This document shows positions 38,405 to 50,040 of a stretch of DNA of 64,000 bases, piece by piece. Origin of the DNA: Burkholderia arboris (GTDB lineage Bacteria; Pseudomonadota; Gammaproteobacteria; Burkholderiales; Burkholderiaceae); NCBI RefSeq assembly GCF_902499125.1, contig NZ_CABVPX010000012.1, positions 147,772 to 211,771 of the forward strand, in the 5' to 3' direction. The position numbers and the translations under genes were made by a program. The notes under the pieces were generated by a model. That model made no database searches. It had not been told where the DNA came from and saw nothing but the letters and a program-made list of their open reading frames with translations. The stretch's first letter is position 1, and each line of letters begins with the position of its first letter.

Positions 38405-39397
38405 GTGAAAGTCTTCCGCGGCCTGCCCAACGCCGAGAGCCGCGCCCCGTGCGCGCTGACGATCGGCAACTTCGACGGTGTCCATCGCGGCCACCAGGCC
38501 CTGCTCGCGCGCGTGCGCGCGGCAGCGGACGCGCGTGGCCTGCCCGTGTGCGTGATGACGTTCGAGCCGCACCCGCGCGAATTCTTCAACCCGGCCGGTG
38601 CGCCGCCGCGCATCGCGATGCTGCGCGACAAGCTCGAGGCGCTGCGCGATCACGGTGTCGACCGCGTCGTCGTCGAGCACTTCAACCATACGTTCGCGAG
38701 CCAGTCGCCGCAGGCGTTCGTCGAGCGCACGCTGGTGAACGGGCTGCATACGCGCTGGATGATGGTCGGCGACGATTTCTGCTACGGCGCGAAACGCGCG
38801 GGCACGTTCGACACGCTGAAGGCGGCCGGCGAGCAGCACGGTTTCGAAGTCGAACAGATGGGCACGGTGGCCGGCAGCGACGGCACGCGCATCTCCAGCT
38901 CCGGCGTGCGCGCCGCGCTCGCGGCCGGCGATCTCGACGCGGCCGCGCAGGCGCTCGGCCACGGCTATGCGATCAGCGGCCACGTCGCACACGGGCTGAA
39001 GCTCGGCCGCGACCTCGGCTTCCCGACGCTGAACCTGCCGATCGCGCACAAGCGGCCGGCGCTTGCGGGCATCTTCGTCGTGCAGGTGCACGGCCTCGGC
39101 CCCGAGCCGCTGCCGGGCGTCGCGAGCCTCGGCCTGCGCCCGACCGTCGACGATTCGGGCCGCGTGCTGCTCGAAGTCCACCTGCTCGACTGGCATGGCG
39201 ACGCGTACGGCAAGCTCATCCGCGTCGAATTCCTGAAGAAGCTGCGCGACGAGGCGAAATTCGACGATCTCGAGGCGCTATCGCGCGCGATCGCACTGGA
39301 CGTCGCGAATGCGCGCGCATATTTCATCGAGCGCGACCGTGCGCCGGGCAGCCGCGCCACGGGCTTCTCGACGTCGGCCACCGACCGAATTAGCTGA
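38405..39397 (+). CDS. ribF: bifunctional riboflavin kinase/FAD synthetase
   Basis: Phosphorylates riboflavin to FMN, then adenylates FMN to FAD. The 330-residue protein has the N-terminal adenylyltransferase domain (TIGNFDGVHRGHQALL, and ISSSGVRAALAAGDL) and the C-terminal kinase domain (GRDLGFPTLNL, GVASLGLRPT, LEVHLLDWHGDAYG). The start is GTG at 38405. ileS follows 102 bp downstream, the common ribF-ileS-lspA order. Confidence 0.96.
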   Translation: MKVFRGLPNAESRAPCALTIGNFDGVHRGHQALLARVRAAADARGLPVCVMTFEPHPREFFNPAGAPPRIAMLRDKLEALRDHGVDRVVVEHFNHTFASQSPQAFVERTLVNGLHTRWMMVGDDFCYGAKRAGTFDTLKAAGEQHGFEVEQMGTVAGSDGTRISSSGVRAALAAGDLDAAAQALGHGYAISGHVAHGLKLGRDLGFPTLNLPIAHKRPALAGIFVVQVHGLGPEPLPGVASLGLRPTVDDSGRVLLEVHLLDWHGDAYGKLIRVEFLKKLRDEAKFDDLEALSRAIALDVANARAYFIERDRAPGSRATGFSTSATDRIS

Positions 39398-39499
39398 TCC
39401 GGACGGCGGCGCCTGGCGCCGCACCCTCGCGCCGCCCACTCGCGCGCATCCCCGATTCACGACGCCCGAGCGTCTCCCGATTTAGATAGCGATCCCATC

Positions 39500-42337
39500 A
39501 TGAGCAACAAGAAAGCCGATTCGAAACCGCAGGCCAAGTATCCGGTCAACCTGCTCGACACGCCGTTCCCGATGCGCGGCGACCTGCCCAAGCGCGAGCC
39601 GCAGTGGGTCAAGGAATGGGAAGAGCGCGGCCTCTACGAGAAGATTCGCGAGGCCAGCAAGGGCCGGCCGAAGTTCATCCTGCACGACGGCCCGCCGTAT
39701 GCGAACGGTGACATCCACCTCGGCCACGCGGTCAACAAGATCCTGAAGGACATCGTCGTCAAGTCGCGCAACATGGCCGGCTTCGACGCGCCGTACGTGC
39801 CGGGCTGGGATTGCCACGGGATGCCGATCGAAATCCAGATCGAGAAGCAGTTCGGCAAGTCGCTGCCGGCGGCCGAAGTGATGAGCAAGGCGCGTGCCTA
39901 CGCGACCGAGCAGATCGAGAAGCAGAAGGTCGGCTTCAAGCGCCTCGGCGTGCTCGGCGACTGGGCCAACCCGTACAAGACGATGAACTTCGTGAACGAG
40001 GCGGAAGAGATCCGCGCGCTCGGCAAGATCATCGAGAAGGGCTACGTGTACCGCGGGCTGAAGCCGGTGAACTGGTGCTTCGATTGCGGCTCGGCGCTCG
40101 CCGAAGCGGAAGTCGAGTACAAGGACCGCACCGATCCGACGATCGACGTGATGTTCGCGTTCGCGGAACCGGAAAAAACCGCGCAGGCGTTCGGCCTGCC
40201 GGCGCTGCCGCGTGCCGAAGGCGGCATCGTGATCTGGACCACCACGCCGTGGACGATCCCGGCCAACCAGGCGCTGAACCTCCATCCGGAAATCGTCTAC
40301 GCGCTGGTCGACACCGAGCGCGGGCTGCTGATCATCGCGGAAGAGCGCGTCGAAGCATGCATGACCGACTTCAAGCTGACGGGCCGCGTCGTCGCGACCG
40401 CGCCGGGCGTGAAGCTCGCGAACCTGCGCTTCCACCACCCGCTCGCATCGGCCCACCCCGGCTACAAGCGTACCGCGCCCGTCTACCTCGGCGACTACGT
40501 GACGACCGACACGGGTACCGGCGTCGTGCACTCGTCGCCCGCATACGGTATCGAAGACTTCATGTCGTGCAAGGCGCACGGGATGACCGATTCGGACTTC
40601 ATCAACCCGGTGATGGGCGACGGCCGCTATATCGAATCGCTGCCGCTGTTCGGCGGCCTGTCGATCTGGGATGCAAACCCGAAGATCGTCGACGCGCTGA
40701 ATGCCGCCGGCTCGCTGCTGCGCAGCGAGAAGTACACGCACAGCTACATGCACTGCTGGCGCCACAAGACGCCGATCATCTACCGCGCGACGTCGCAGTG
40801 GTTCGCCGGCATGGATGTCACGCCGCGCGACGGCAGCAAGACGCTGCGCGAAACGGCGCTCGAAGGCGTCGACGCGACCGCGTTCTACCCGTCGTGGGGC
40901 AAGCAGCGCCTGTTCAGCATGATCGCGAACCGTCCCGACTGGACGCTGTCGCGCCAGCGCCAGTGGGGCGTGCCGATGGCATTCTTCGTGCACAAGGAAA
41001 CCGGCGAGCTGCACCCGCGCACGCTCGAGCTGCTCGAGGAAGTCGCGAAGCGCGTCGAGCAGTCGGGCATCGAGGCATGGCAGTCGCTCGACCCGCGCGA
41101 GCTGATCGGCGACGACGCGAACCTGTACGAAAAGAACCGCGACACGCTCGACGTGTGGTTCGACTCGGGCACGACGCACTGGCACGTGCTGCGCGGCTCG
41201 CACAAGGATCAGCTGCAATTCCCGGCCGACCTGTACCTCGAAGGCTCGGACCAGCATCGCGGCTGGTTCCACTCGTCGCTGCTGACCGCGTCGATGATCG
41301 ACGGCCGCGCGCCGTACAAGGGCCTGCTCACGCATGGCTTCACGGTCGACGGCGAAGGCCGCAAGATGAGCAAGTCGCTCGGCAACGGCATCGATCCGCA
41401 TGAAGTCGCGAACCGCCTCGGCGCGGAAATCATCCGTCTGTGGATCGCATCGACCGACTACTCGGGCGAGCTCGCGATCTCCGAGGAAATCCTGAAGCGC
41501 GTGACCGAAGGCTATCGCCGCATCCGCAACACGCTGCGCTTCCTGCTCGCGAACCTGTCGGACTTCGACTTCGCGCAGCACGCGGTGCCGGTCGAAGAAT
41601 GGCTCGAGATCGACCGCTATGCGGTCGCGTTCTCGCAGCAGCTGCAGACGGAACTGCTCGGCCACTACGAGAAGTACGAATTCCACCCGGTCGTCGCGAA
41701 GCTGCAGACGTACTGCTCGGAAGATCTCGGCGGCTTCTACCTCGACGTGCTGAAGGACCGCCTGTACACGAGCGCGGCCGATTCGCGCGCACGCCGCTCC
41801 GCACAAACCGCGCTGTACCACCTGACGCACGGCCTGCTGCGCGTGCTCGCGCCGTTCCTGTCGTTCACGGCGGAAGAAGCGTGGAAGGTGTTCCAGCCGG
41901 CCAGCGACACGATCTTCACGGAAACCTACTACGCGTATCCGGACGTTGCCGGCTCGACCGCGCTGATCGAGAAGTGGGCGCTGCTGCGCGATGTGCGCGG
42001 CAACGTGACGAAGGCACTCGAGGAAGCACGCACCGCGAACCGCATCGGTTCGTCGCTGCAGGCTGAAGTCACCGTGCACGCGAGCGGCGCGCGCTACAAC
42101 GCGCTCACGAGCCTCGGCGACGACCTGAAGTTCGTGCTGATCACGTCAGCCGCGACGGTCGTCAAGGTCGACGACGAAGCGCAGGAAAGCGTCGACGTGG
42201 CCGCCTCGAAGTACCAGAAGTGCGAACGCTGCTGGCACTACCGCGACGATGTCGGCACGCACGCCGATCATCCGACGCTGTGCGGCCGCTGCTTCTCCAA
42301 CCTGTTCGAAAACGGCGAAATCCGGAGCGCTGCTTAA
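39500..42337 (+). CDS. ileS: isoleucyl-tRNA synthetase
   Basis: Class I aminoacyl-tRNA synthetase of 945 residues that charges tRNA-Ile and edits misactivated valine. The HIGH motif is HLGH in [11 protein letters not shown], the KMSKS loop is KMSKSLGNG, and the editing domain (CP1) lies between them with [17 protein letters not shown]. The C-terminus has the zinc finger with CERCWHY and LCGRC. Bacterial type I form. It is followed 2 bp later by lspA. Confidence 0.98.
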   Translation: MSNKKADSKPQAKYPVNLLDTPFPMRGDLPKREPQWVKEWEERGLYEKIREASKGRPKFILHDGPPYANGDIHLGHAVNKILKDIVVKSRNMAGFDAPYVPGWDCHGMPIEIQIEKQFGKSLPAAEVMSKARAYATEQIEKQKVGFKRLGVLGDWANPYKTMNFVNEAEEIRALGKIIEKGYVYRGLKPVNWCFDCGSALAEAEVEYKDRTDPTIDVMFAFAEPEKTAQAFGLPALPRAEGGIVIWTTTPWTIPANQALNLHPEIVYALVDTERGLLIIAEERVEACMTDFKLTGRVVATAPGVKLANLRFHHPLASAHPGYKRTAPVYLGDYVTTDTGTGVVHSSPAYGIEDFMSCKAHGMTDSDFINPVMGDGRYIESLPLFGGLSIWDANPKIVDALNAAGSLLRSEKYTHSYMHCWRHKTPIIYRATSQWFAGMDVTPRDGSKTLRETALEGVDATAFYPSWGKQRLFSMIANRPDWTLSRQRQWGVPMAFFVHKETGELHPRTLELLEEVAKRVEQSGIEAWQSLDPRELIGDDANLYEKNRDTLDVWFDSGTTHWHVLRGSHKDQLQFPADLYLEGSDQHRGWFHSSLLTASMIDGRAPYKGLLTHGFTVDGEGRKMSKSLGNGIDPHEVANRLGAEIIRLWIASTDYSGELAISEEILKRVTEGYRRIRNTLRFLLANLSDFDFAQHAVPVEEWLEIDRYAVAFSQQLQTELLGHYEKYEFHPVVAKLQTYCSEDLGGFYLDVLKDRLYTSAADSRARRSAQTALYHLTHGLLRVLAPFLSFTAEEAWKVFQPASDTIFTETYYAYPDVAGSTALIEKWALLRDVRGNVTKALEEARTANRIGSSLQAEVTVHASGARYNALTSLGDDLKFVLITSAATVVKVDDEAQESVDVAASKYQKCERCWHYRDDVGTHADHPTLCGRCFSNLFENGEIRSAA

Positions 42338-42339
42338 CT

Positions 42340-42840
42340 ATGGCGAAAACCCTGTCGAAACCGGCCAGCGGCGCGCTTGCGCCCTGGCTCGGCATTTCGC
42401 TGATCGTGATCCTGTTCGACCAGCTGTCGAAGATCTCGATCCTGAAGACGTTCGCGTACGGCGCGCAGCACGAGCTGACGTCGTTCTTCAACCTCGTGCT
42501 GGTGTACAACCGCGGCGCCGCGTTCGGCTTCCTGTCGACCGCCGGCGGCTGGCAGCGCTGGGCGTTCACCGCGCTCGGCATCGCCGCCACGCTCGTGATC
42601 TGCTTCCTGCTGAAGCGCCACGGCCAGCAGCGGCTGTTCAGCCTGTCGCTCGCGATGATCCTCGGCGGCGCGCTCGGCAACGTGATCGACCGGCTCGTCT
42701 ACGGTCACGTGATCGACTTCCTCGATTTCCACCTCGGCGCCTGGCACTTCCCGGCGTTCAACCTCGCCGATTCCGCAATCACGGTCGGTGCGGTGCTGCT
42801 GATCTACGACGAACTGCGCCGCGTGCGCGGCTCGCGCTAA
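42340..42840 (+). CDS. lspA: lipoprotein signal peptidase
   Basis: Inner-membrane aspartyl protease that removes signal peptides from diacylated prolipoproteins. The 166-residue protein has four hydrophobic helices, and the catalytic aspartates lie in [11 protein letters not shown] and FNLADSAI. The start at 42340 is 2 bp after ileS. Conserved partner of ileS in proteobacteria. Confidence 0.97.
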   Translation: MAKTLSKPASGALAPWLGISLIVILFDQLSKISILKTFAYGAQHELTSFFNLVLVYNRGAAFGFLSTAGGWQRWAFTALGIAATLVICFLLKRHGQQRLFSLSLAMILGGALGNVIDRLVYGHVIDFLDFHLGAWHFPAFNLADSAITVGAVLLIYDELRRVRGSR

Positions 42841-42907
42841 GCGCGCATACTCGGCGTCGACGGCCGGCTTCGCGCCGGCCGTTCCGTTTGACCCTTGGAG
42901 GCCTGAG

Positions 42908-44119
42908 TTGGCACACGCAGAACTCGCAGGAAAACACCTCGTTCTCGGCCTGACGGGCGGCATCGCCTGCTACAAGATCGCCGAGCTCACGCGGCTGCTC
43001 GTGAAGGCCGGCGCGACCGTGCAGGTCGCGATGACCGAAGCCGCCACCCAGTTCATCACGCCCGTCACGATGCAGGCGCTGTCGGGCCGGCCCGTCTACA
43101 CGAGCCAGTGGGACGCGCGCATCGACAACAACATGGCGCACATCGACCTGTCGCGCGAAGCCGACGCGATCGTGATCGCGCCCGCGTCGACGGATTTCCT
43201 CGCGAAGCTTGCGCACGGGTTCGCCGACGATCTGCTGTCGACGCTGTGCGTCGCACGCGACTGTCCGCTGCTCGTCGTCCCCGCAATGAACCGCCAGATG
43301 TGGCAGAACCCGGCCACGCAGCGCAACGCCGCGCAACTGCGCGCAGATGGTGTATCCGTGCTCGGCCCGGATTCGGGCGCGCAGGCGTGCGGCGAAGTCG
43401 GCGACGGCCGCATGCTCGAGCCCGAGGCGATCTATGAAGCGATCGTCGCGCACTTCGCGCCGAAGGTGCTCGCGCACCGGCGCGTGCTGATCACGGCCGG
43501 GCCGACGTTCGAACCGCTCGACCCCGTGCGCGGCCTCACGAACCGTTCCAGCGGCAAGATGGGCTTCGCGCTCGCGCGCGCCGCGCAACAGGCCGGCGCC
43601 GACGTGCATCTCGTCGCGGGGCCGGTCGCGCTCGACACGCCGTGGGGTGTCTATCGACAGGACGTGCAGACCGCGCAGCAGATGTACGACGCGGTGATGC
43701 ATGCGATCAACGATGCCGACATCTTCATCGCGGTGGCCGCGGTCGCCGACTGGCGCGTCGACCAGCCGGCCGAGCACAAGATGAAGAAGACGGCCGACCG
43801 CAAGATGCCGACGCTCGCATTCGTCGAGAACCCGGACATCCTCGCATCGGTCGCGGCGCTGCCCGATCCGCCGTTCTGCGTCGGTTTCGCGGCCGAAAGC
43901 GGCGACCTCGACGTGCACGGCGACGAGAAGCGCAAGCGCAAGAACGTGCCGCTGCTCGTCGGCAACCTCGGCCCGCTGACGTTCGGCCGCGACGACAACG
44001 AAGTCGTGCTGTTCGAAGCAGCCGGCCTCACGCGCCTGCCGCGCGCCCCGAAGGACGAACTCGCGCATGCGCTCGTCGCGGAAATCGCGAAGCGCCTGCC
44101 CGACAACCGCCTGATCTGA
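42908..44119 (+). CDS. coaBC: phosphopantothenoylcysteine decarboxylase/synthase
   Basis: Bifunctional coenzyme A enzyme: the CoaC half (residues 1-190) is a flavin decarboxylase with [14 protein letters not shown] and the substrate clamp [13 protein letters not shown] plus PAMNRQMW; the CoaB half has [18 protein letters not shown] and NRSSGKMG for the CTP-dependent ligase. The 403-residue length is normal. The start is a TTG at 42908, supported by GGAGG 6 nt upstream. It is followed by dut 55 bp later. Confidence 0.96.
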   Translation: MAHAELAGKHLVLGLTGGIACYKIAELTRLLVKAGATVQVAMTEAATQFITPVTMQALSGRPVYTSQWDARIDNNMAHIDLSREADAIVIAPASTDFLAKLAHGFADDLLSTLCVARDCPLLVVPAMNRQMWQNPATQRNAAQLRADGVSVLGPDSGAQACGEVGDGRMLEPEAIYEAIVAHFAPKVLAHRRVLITAGPTFEPLDPVRGLTNRSSGKMGFALARAAQQAGADVHLVAGPVALDTPWGVYRQDVQTAQQMYDAVMHAINDADIFIAVAAVADWRVDQPAEHKMKKTADRKMPTLAFVENPDILASVAALPDPPFCVGFAAESGDLDVHGDEKRKRKNVPLLVGNLGPLTFGRDDNEVVLFEAAGLTRLPRAPKDELAHALVAEIAKRLPDNRLI

Positions 44120-44174
44120 TCACCCGCGCGGCGGCGCTTGCCGCTGCGCCCTTCCCGACCGATTCGACGACCGC

Positions 44175-44621
44175 ATGAAACTCGACCTGAAGATTCTCGA
44201 CGCGCGCATGCGCGACTACCTGCCCGCCTACGCGACCACCGGCAGCGCGGGCCTCGACCTGCGCGCGTGCCTCGACGCACCGGTCACGCTGCAGCCGGGC
44301 GAAACGACGCTGGTGCCGACGGGCCTCGCGATCCATCTCGCCGATCCCGGCTATGCGGCGCTGATCCTGCCGCGCTCGGGCCTCGGCCACAAGCACGGGA
44401 TCGTGCTCGGCAACCTCGTCGGCCTGATCGACTCCGACTACCAGGGCCAGCTGATGGTCTCGACGTGGAACCGCGGCCAGACCGCGTTCGTGCTGAACCC
44501 GTTCGAGCGGCTCGCGCAGCTCGTGATCGTGCCGGTCGTGCAGGCGCAGTTCAACATCGTCGCCGATTTCGCCGAGAGCGATCGGGGCGAAGGCGGCTTC
44601 GGCAGCACCGGCCGCCACTGA
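44175..44621 (+). CDS. dut: deoxyuridine 5'-triphosphate nucleotidohydrolase
   Basis: Hydrolyses dUTP to dUMP, keeping uracil out of DNA and feeding dTMP synthesis. Trimeric dUTPase of 148 residues with all five motifs: [48 protein letters not shown] and the C-terminal arm [11 protein letters not shown]. Co-oriented with coaBC, a conserved neighbour pair. Confidence 0.98.
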   Translation: MKLDLKILDARMRDYLPAYATTGSAGLDLRACLDAPVTLQPGETTLVPTGLAIHLADPGYAALILPRSGLGHKHGIVLGNLVGLIDSDYQGQLMVSTWNRGQTAFVLNPFERLAQLVIVPVVQAQFNIVADFAESDRGEGGFGSTGRH

Positions 44622-44636
44622 GTGGCATCGCAACCC

Positions 44637-44664
44637 AAAAGGGGCCTCTCGGCCCCTTTTTCTT
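44637..44664. terminator. terminator between dut and the DUF347 gene
   Basis: AAAAGGGGCC (44637-44646) pairs with GGCCCCTTTT (44651-44660) around TCTC. T-rich on the plus side and A-rich on the other, so it can serve both convergent genes. Confidence 0.9.
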
Positions 44665-44676
44665 TTCCGTTCATCG

Positions 44677-45447
44677 TCATTCGCCAACCGGCTGCGCGAT
44701 CCGCGCAGGCATCGGTTCGCGGCGCCGCGCCTGCGCGACGCTCGCGTAGATCACCATCGCGACCAGCACGCCGAGCAGCACGGCAGACGAGCCGACCGTA
44801 CCGAGCGCGAGGCCGCCCTTCTCGACCGGCTTCGTCAGCAGGTCACCGACCGTCGCACCGAACGGGCGCGTGAGCACGAATGCGGCCCAGAACAGCAGCA
44901 CGCCGGAGATCCGCGTGAAGTAATGCGCGAGCACGATCACCGCCAGCAGTCCGCCGATCAGCAGCGCGCCGCCGCCGAAGCCGAGCCCCGAGCTGTCCGC
45001 GAGGAAGTCGCCGAGTGCGGTGCCGAGCGTGTTCGAGAACAGGATCGCGATCCAGTACAGCAGCTCGACCTTGCGCGTGCGGATCAGGTCGACCGACAGC
45101 GATTCGCCGCTCAGGCGCCAGACCGCGAAGATCGCCAGCAGGATCGCGACGAGGATCGACGAGCCGGCTGCGTAGCCGAGGCCGAGCGTCCGGTCCATGA
45201 AGTCGGACATCGTCGTGCCGGCCGTGCTCGTCGCGACGATCACGGCCCAGTAGACCGCCGGACGATAGCGCGTCGTCCTGAGCTGCGCGCCCAGCGTCAC
45301 GAGAAAGAAACCGAACAGCAGGATCGAGCTGACCGCGTAGCCGACGTTCAGCGTCATCGACAGCAGGTCGCCACCGGTTTCGCCGAGCGTCGTCGCACAG
45401 ATCTTCATGATCCAGAACGCGAGCGTGATTTCGGGAAGTTTGTTCAT
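44677..45447 (-). CDS. four-repeat integral membrane protein (DUF347/COG4705 type)
   Basis: A 256-residue membrane protein of unknown function made of four tandem repeats, each with a helix carrying a T-x-G-x-T-x-x-D pattern: KICATTLGETGGD, TSTAGTTMSDFMD, FSNTLGTALGDFLAD and LTRPFGATVGDLL. Each repeat is followed by a second hydrophobic helix, giving about eight membrane segments. The regular acidic/Thr residues inside helices suggest a transport or ion-coordination path. It is not in an operon with its neighbours. Confidence 0.8.
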   Translation of the reverse strand: MNKLPEITLAFWIMKICATTLGETGGDLLSMTLNVGYAVSSILLFGFFLVTLGAQLRTTRYRPAVYWAVIVATSTAGTTMSDFMDRTLGLGYAAGSSILVAILLAIFAVWRLSGESLSVDLIRTRKVELLYWIAILFSNTLGTALGDFLADSSGLGFGGGALLIGGLLAVIVLAHYFTRISGVLLFWAAFVLTRPFGATVGDLLTKPVEKGGLALGTVGSSAVLLGVLVAMVIYASVAQARRREPMPARIAQPVGE

Positions 45448-45579
45448 TCGAACCCCATTTGCAGGAAGCGGCGAACCGGCGCATGCCGGCCCGCCTTGCG
45501 GACAGGATCGAATGTAGCGGCCGCCGGCTTAACGGAACCTTAGCGGCGTGACGCGCGACGCGGCTGCCACGCCGGCGGG

Positions 45580-46959
45580 TCAGCGGGCGTGTTCGTGCCG
45601 GTAATGCAGCGCGTACGCGAGCGTCAGCAGCACGACGAACACGACGCCGACCACCATCGTCATCCGGAATTCGCGCGTGAACGCGGTCGTGAACAGGATC
45701 GCCGCGACGAGCCCGGCACCAAGCAGGCTGCCGAACGGGTGCCCCCACATCCGGAACGCGAGTGCCGGGCCGCGATACCGCGAACGGAAGCGCAGGTGCG
45801 TGACGAAGATCATCAGCCACGTGAACAGCGCGCCGAACATCGCGATCGCCATCATCACCGTGAACGCGGTGTCGGGCGCCAGCGCGACCAGCACGGCCGC
45901 GACCGCGACGCCGCTGGTCGAGATCCACAACGCCGCACGCGGCACGCCGTTCGTGCCGAGCCGGCCGAACACCGCCGGTGCAAGGCGCGCGCGCGACAGG
46001 CTGAACATCATCCGCGTCGTCACGTAGAGCTGGCTGTTCATCGCCGAGAGTGCCGCGATCAGCAGCACGAAGTTGATCACGCCGGCCGCGTACGGTACAT
46101 GCGTCGCGGCCATCACCTTCACGAACGGGCTTTCGTCGGTGCCGGCCGCCGTCCACGGCACGATCGCGAGCATCAGCGACAGCGTCAGCAGGTAGAACAG
46201 CACGAGCCGGAACACCGTCGAGCGGAACGCGCGCGTGACCGCGTGCTGCGGATCGCGCGCCTCGCCAGCCGCGATCGCGACGGCTTCGATGCTCATGTAG
46301 CTGAAAATCGCGACGATCACCGCGACCCAGGTGCCCCACGGCCCCTTCGGCATGAAGCCGCCATGCGCGGTGTAGTTCGCGAAGCCGACGCCCGATGCGG
46401 CCGGCGCCGACCAGACCAGATACGCGCCGAGCACGATGAAGACGACGATCGCCGCGATCTTCAGCAGCGAGAACGCATACTCGACCGTGCCGTACAGCGT
46501 GACGCTGGCGAGGTTCACGGCAATCAATAGCGCGGAAAAGCCAATCACCCAGTACCAGCCGGGCACGGCCGGGAACCAGTACTTCATGAACACGGCGATC
46601 GCGCTGATTTCGGTGCCGATCGCGAACACGACCGCGAACCAGTACGCATAGCGCACCAGGAAGCCCGCGAGCGGGCCGACGTAGTGCTCGGCGTACGCGC
46701 CGAACGAGCCGGCCGTCGGATGCGCGACGGTCATTTCCGCGAGCGCGCCCATCAGCAGCAGCGCGATCAGCGCGCCGATAGCATAGGAAACGAGCACGCT
46801 CGGGCCCGCGAGCCCGATCGCGAACCCGCTGCCGAGGAACAGCCCCGTGCCGATCGCGCCGCCGATCGCGATCATCGCCATCTGCCCCGACGTGAGCGCG
46901 TGGCGCAACCCTTGTTCGCGCGCGACGATAGCGTCGAACGACCGTTGTTGTTGTGTCAC
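45580..46959 (-). CDS. APC-superfamily amino acid permease
   Basis: A proton-coupled amino acid importer of about 459 residues with twelve predicted helices. It opens QGLRHALTSGQMAMIAIGGA IGTGLF-type sequence (AIGGAIGTGLFLGSG is the substrate-binding first helix) and has ALAEMTVAHPTAGSFGAYAE, both typical of the GABA/aromatic/basic AAT family. The GTG at 46959 has AGGGGAG upstream and is preferred; an ATG at 46986 lacks a ribosome site. Substrate cannot be decided from sequence. It is downstream of clpA in the same direction but beyond a terminator. Confidence 0.88.
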   Translation of the reverse strand: MTQQQRSFDAIVAREQGLRHALTSGQMAMIAIGGAIGTGLFLGSGFAIGLAGPSVLVSYAIGALIALLLMGALAEMTVAHPTAGSFGAYAEHYVGPLAGFLVRYAYWFAVVFAIGTEISAIAVFMKYWFPAVPGWYWVIGFSALLIAVNLASVTLYGTVEYAFSLLKIAAIVVFIVLGAYLVWSAPAASGVGFANYTAHGGFMPKGPWGTWVAVIVAIFSYMSIEAVAIAAGEARDPQHAVTRAFRSTVFRLVLFYLLTLSLMLAIVPWTAAGTDESPFVKVMAATHVPYAAGVINFVLLIAALSAMNSQLYVTTRMMFSLSRARLAPAVFGRLGTNGVPRAALWISTSGVAVAAVLVALAPDTAFTVMMAIAMFGALFTWLMIFVTHLRFRSRYRGPALAFRMWGHPFGSLLGAGLVAAILFTTAFTREFRMTMVVGVVFVVLLTLAYALHYRHEHAR

Positions 46960-47002
46960 TGCGTTACCACTCCCCTGCACCACCATCGCGCCGCCGGCGC
47001 CG

Positions 47003-47040
47003 GATAAAACGAAACGGCGCGGAGAACTTCCCGCGCCGTT
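47003..47040 (-). terminator. intrinsic terminator after clpA
   Basis: AACGGCGCGG (47013-47022) pairs with CCGCGCCGTT (47031-47040) with an 8-nt loop. On the minus strand a T-rich tail (TTTCGTTTT) follows. It lies 22 bp beyond the clpA stop. Confidence 0.75.
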
Positions 47041-47062
47041 CGCATGAACAACGAATTATCGC

Positions 47063-49363
47063 TTACTCGACTTCGACCGTCTCTTCGTTCGGCTTGTGCG
47101 GCGGATTCGCCAGCTTGTCGAACGACAACTGGACCTTGTCGCTTTCGTCGACGTCGACCGTCACGTGACCGCCGTTGACGAGCTTGCCGAACAGCAGTTC
47201 GTCGGCCAGCGCGCGCCGGATCGTGTCCTGGATCAGCCGCTGCATCGGCCGCGCCCCCATCAGCGGGTCGAAGCCGTGCTTCGCGAGATGCTTGCGCAAC
47301 GCGTCGGTGAAGAGCGCATCGACCTTCTTCTCGTGCAGCTGTTCCTCGAGCTGGATCAGGAACTTGTCGACCACGCGCATGATGATTTCCTCATCGAGCG
47401 AGCGGAAGCTGATGATCGAATCCAGGCGGTTGCGGAACTCCGGCGTGAACAGACGCTTGATGTCGGTCATCTCGTCGCCCGTCTCGCGGCGCGTCGTGAA
47501 GCCGATCGTCGCCTTCTGCATCGACTCGGCACCCGCGTTCGTCGTCATGATGATGATGACGTTGCGGAAATCCGCCTTGCGGCCGTTGTTGTCCGTCAGC
47601 GTGCCGTGATCCATCACCTGCAGCAGCACGTTGAAGATGTCCGGATGCGCCTTCTCGATTTCGTCGAGCAACAGCACGCAATGCGGCTTCTTCGTGACGG
47701 CTTCGGTCAGCAGGCCGCCCTGGTCGAACCCGACGTAGCCCGGCGGCGCGCCGATCAGCCGGCTTACCGCATGGCGCTCCATGTATTCCGACATGTCGAA
47801 GCGAATCAGCTCGATGCCGAGCGTGAACGCGAGCTGGCGCGCCACTTCGGTCTTGCCGACGCCCGTCGGGCCGGAGAACAGGAACGCGCCGATCGGCTTG
47901 TCCATCTTGCCGAGGCCCGCGCGCGCCATCTTGATCGAGGCTGCGAGCGCATCGATCGCCGGATCCTGACCGAACACGACGCTCTTCAGGTCGCGGTCGA
48001 GCGTCTGCAGCTTGCTGCGATCGTCCTGCGACACGCTTTGCGGCGGCACGCGCGCGATCTTCGAGATGATTTCCTCGATCTCGCTCTTGCCGATCGTCTT
48101 CTTCTGCTTCGACTTCGGCAGGATGCGCTGTGCGGCACCGGCCTCGTCGATCACGTCGATTGCCTTGTCCGGCAGGTGACGGTCGGTGATGAAGCGCGCC
48201 GACAGTTCGGCCGCGGCCGACAGGGCGCCCGACGAATACTTGACGCCGTGATGCTCCTCGAAGCGCGACTTCAGCCCGCGCAGGATCGCGACCGTCTGCT
48301 CGACGGTCGGCTCCGACACGTCGACCTTCTGGAAGCGCCGCGACAGCGCCGCATCCTTCTCGAAGATGCCGCGATACTCGGTGAACGTCGTCGCGCCGAT
48401 GCACTTGAGCGTGCCCGACGACAGCGCCGGCTTCAGCAGGTTCGACGCATCGAGCGTGCCGCCCGACGCGGCGCCCGCGCCGATCAGCGTATGGATCTCG
48501 TCGATGAAGAGGATCGCGTGCGGGCGCTCCTTCAGCTCCTTCAGCACCGTCTTCAGACGCTGCTCGAAATCGCCGCGATACTTGGTGCCCGCGAGCAGCG
48601 CGCCCATGTCGAGCGAGTAGACCTGCGCGTTCGCGAGGATGTCCGGCACTTCGCCGCGCGTGATGCGATACGCGAGCCCTTCGGCGATCGCGGTCTTGCC
48701 CACGCCAGCCTCGCCGACGAGCAGCGGGTTGTTCTTGCGGCGACGGCACAGCACCTGCACCACACGCTCGACCTCCGGCTCGCGCCCGATCAGCGGATCG
48801 ATGCGGCCGTCCTTCGCCATCTGGTTCAGGTTCTGCGTGAACTGCGCGAGCGGCGTTTCCTTCTGCGCGTTCGCGTCTTCGCTTTCCGCGCTCGCGTCGG
48901 TCGACTTCGCGGCTTCGCCGTTGTTCGTCTTCGCGATGCCGTGCGAAATGAAGTTCACCACGTCGAGACGCGTGACGCCCTGCTGCTGCAGGTAGTACAC
49001 GGCATGCGAATCCTTCTCGCCGAAGATCGCGACCAGCACGTTCGCGCCGGTGACTTCCTTCTTGCCGTTCGACGTCGACTGGACGTGCATGATCGCGCGC
49101 TGGATCACGCGCTGGAAACCGAGCGTCGGCTGGGTATCGACATCGTCGGTGCCCGGGACGGTAGGTGTGTTGTCGTGGATGAAATTGCGCAGGTTCTGAC
49201 GCAAGTCCTCGATGTTTGCCGCGCACGCGCGCAACACCTCGGCTGCCGTCGGATTATCCAGCAGGGCCAGCAGCAGATGCTCGACCGTAATGAACTCATG
49301 GCGCGCCTGGCGTGCTTCCATGAACGCCATGTGCAGGCTGACTTCCAATTCCTGGGCAATCAT
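47063..49363 (-). CDS. clpA: ATP-dependent Clp protease ATP-binding subunit ClpA
   Basis: AAA+ unfoldase that feeds substrates to ClpP. The 766-residue protein has the N-domain ([14 protein letters not shown]), D1 with Walker A GEAGVGKT and [15 protein letters not shown], and D2 with Walker A GPTGVGKT and [13 protein letters not shown]; the ClpP-contact loop IGF-type sequence (ATIGFTTR) is present. No long middle domain as in ClpB. The ATG at 49363 has GGAGGA upstream and overlaps the clpS stop by 4 bp. Confidence 0.98.
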   Translation of the reverse strand: MIAQELEVSLHMAFMEARQARHEFITVEHLLLALLDNPTAAEVLRACAANIEDLRQNLRNFIHDNTPTVPGTDDVDTQPTLGFQRVIQRAIMHVQSTSNGKKEVTGANVLVAIFGEKDSHAVYYLQQQGVTRLDVVNFISHGIAKTNNGEAAKSTDASAESEDANAQKETPLAQFTQNLNQMAKDGRIDPLIGREPEVERVVQVLCRRRKNNPLLVGEAGVGKTAIAEGLAYRITRGEVPDILANAQVYSLDMGALLAGTKYRGDFEQRLKTVLKELKERPHAILFIDEIHTLIGAGAASGGTLDASNLLKPALSSGTLKCIGATTFTEYRGIFEKDAALSRRFQKVDVSEPTVEQTVAILRGLKSRFEEHHGVKYSSGALSAAAELSARFITDRHLPDKAIDVIDEAGAAQRILPKSKQKKTIGKSEIEEIISKIARVPPQSVSQDDRSKLQTLDRDLKSVVFGQDPAIDALAASIKMARAGLGKMDKPIGAFLFSGPTGVGKTEVARQLAFTLGIELIRFDMSEYMERHAVSRLIGAPPGYVGFDQGGLLTEAVTKKPHCVLLLDEIEKAHPDIFNVLLQVMDHGTLTDNNGRKADFRNVIIIMTTNAGAESMQKATIGFTTRRETGDEMTDIKRLFTPEFRNRLDSIISFRSLDEEIIMRVVDKFLIQLEEQLHEKKVDALFTDALRKHLAKHGFDPLMGARPMQRLIQDTIRRALADELLFGKLVNGGHVTVDVDESDKVQLSFDKLANPPHKPNEETVEVE

Positions 49364-49674
49364 GCTTCCTCCATCACGCACTGCAGCGGATGCCCGGCCT
49401 GCCGCGCATGGGTAACGACTTGCTCAACCTTGGTCGACGCGATGTCCCGCGTATAGACCCCACAAACTCCTCGCCCTTCGCGATGGACCTTCAGCATGAT
49501 CTGCGTGGCCGTCTCGCGATCCTTCTTGAAATACTCCTGGACCACCATCACGACGAATTCCATCGGCGTGAAGTCGTCGTTCAGCAGCACCACCTTGTAC
49601 ATCGAAGGCGGCTTGAGCTTCTGCTGCTTGCGTTCCAGGACGGTACTGTCCTGCTTGTCCGGGATAATCGCCAT
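49360..49674 (-). CDS. clpS: ClpS adaptor protein
   Basis: N-end rule adaptor that delivers substrates with destabilising N-terminal residues to ClpAP. The 104-residue protein has a flexible N-terminal tail and the core [20 protein letters not shown] with the Asn/Asp substrate pocket, then [16 protein letters not shown]. Translational coupling to clpA by a 4-bp overlap. Confidence 0.98.
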   Translation of the reverse strand: MAIIPDKQDSTVLERKQQKLKPPSMYKVVLLNDDFTPMEFVVMVVQEYFKKDRETATQIMLKVHREGRGVCGVYTRDIASTKVEQVVTHARQAGHPLQCVMEEA

Positions 49675-49782
49675 ACACCCATTCTAAACAACTCGGACAG
49701 GCCCGCAATCCTGCCATTACCCGACCGACCGGCCGGCGCCCTCCCCGGTATCCCGGAACACGCGATCGTCTTCGCGCCATAC

Positions 49783-49808
49783 GAAAGCCGGCTGCGGTGC
49801 CGGCTTTC
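49783..49808. other. 10-bp perfect inverted repeat upstream of clpS
   Basis: GAAAGCCGGC (49783-49792) pairs with GCCGGCTTTC (49799-49808) across a 6-nt loop. It lies in the 547-bp gene-free stretch 49675-50221, which otherwise holds the clpS promoter region and the cspA promoter and leader. No T-tract follows, so it is not a clear terminator. Confidence 0.45.
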
Positions 49809-50040
49809 ACGCGTGGCGCGGAACACGAACCGTCGAGGGGGAACTGCACCGGGACGTCGTGTCCACATCCAGTATCCCACAAGCCGGGACGACTCGAACG
49901 CGTGTCACTCGAGCCTGGTATATGAGCCGATTATGCGGCTTTTCAAGTCCTCGCGCTTGGCCACATGCTGCAAAGCAAAGCCGGAAAAACCCTGAAAATG
50001 GGTTCTTTACAACGACCCTCTAAACGTCTAAAAATTCCAC

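Noticed and set aside
39482..42079. An 865-codon minus-strand frame over ileS
   Set aside because: Shadow of ileS caused by high GC third positions; composition not protein-like.
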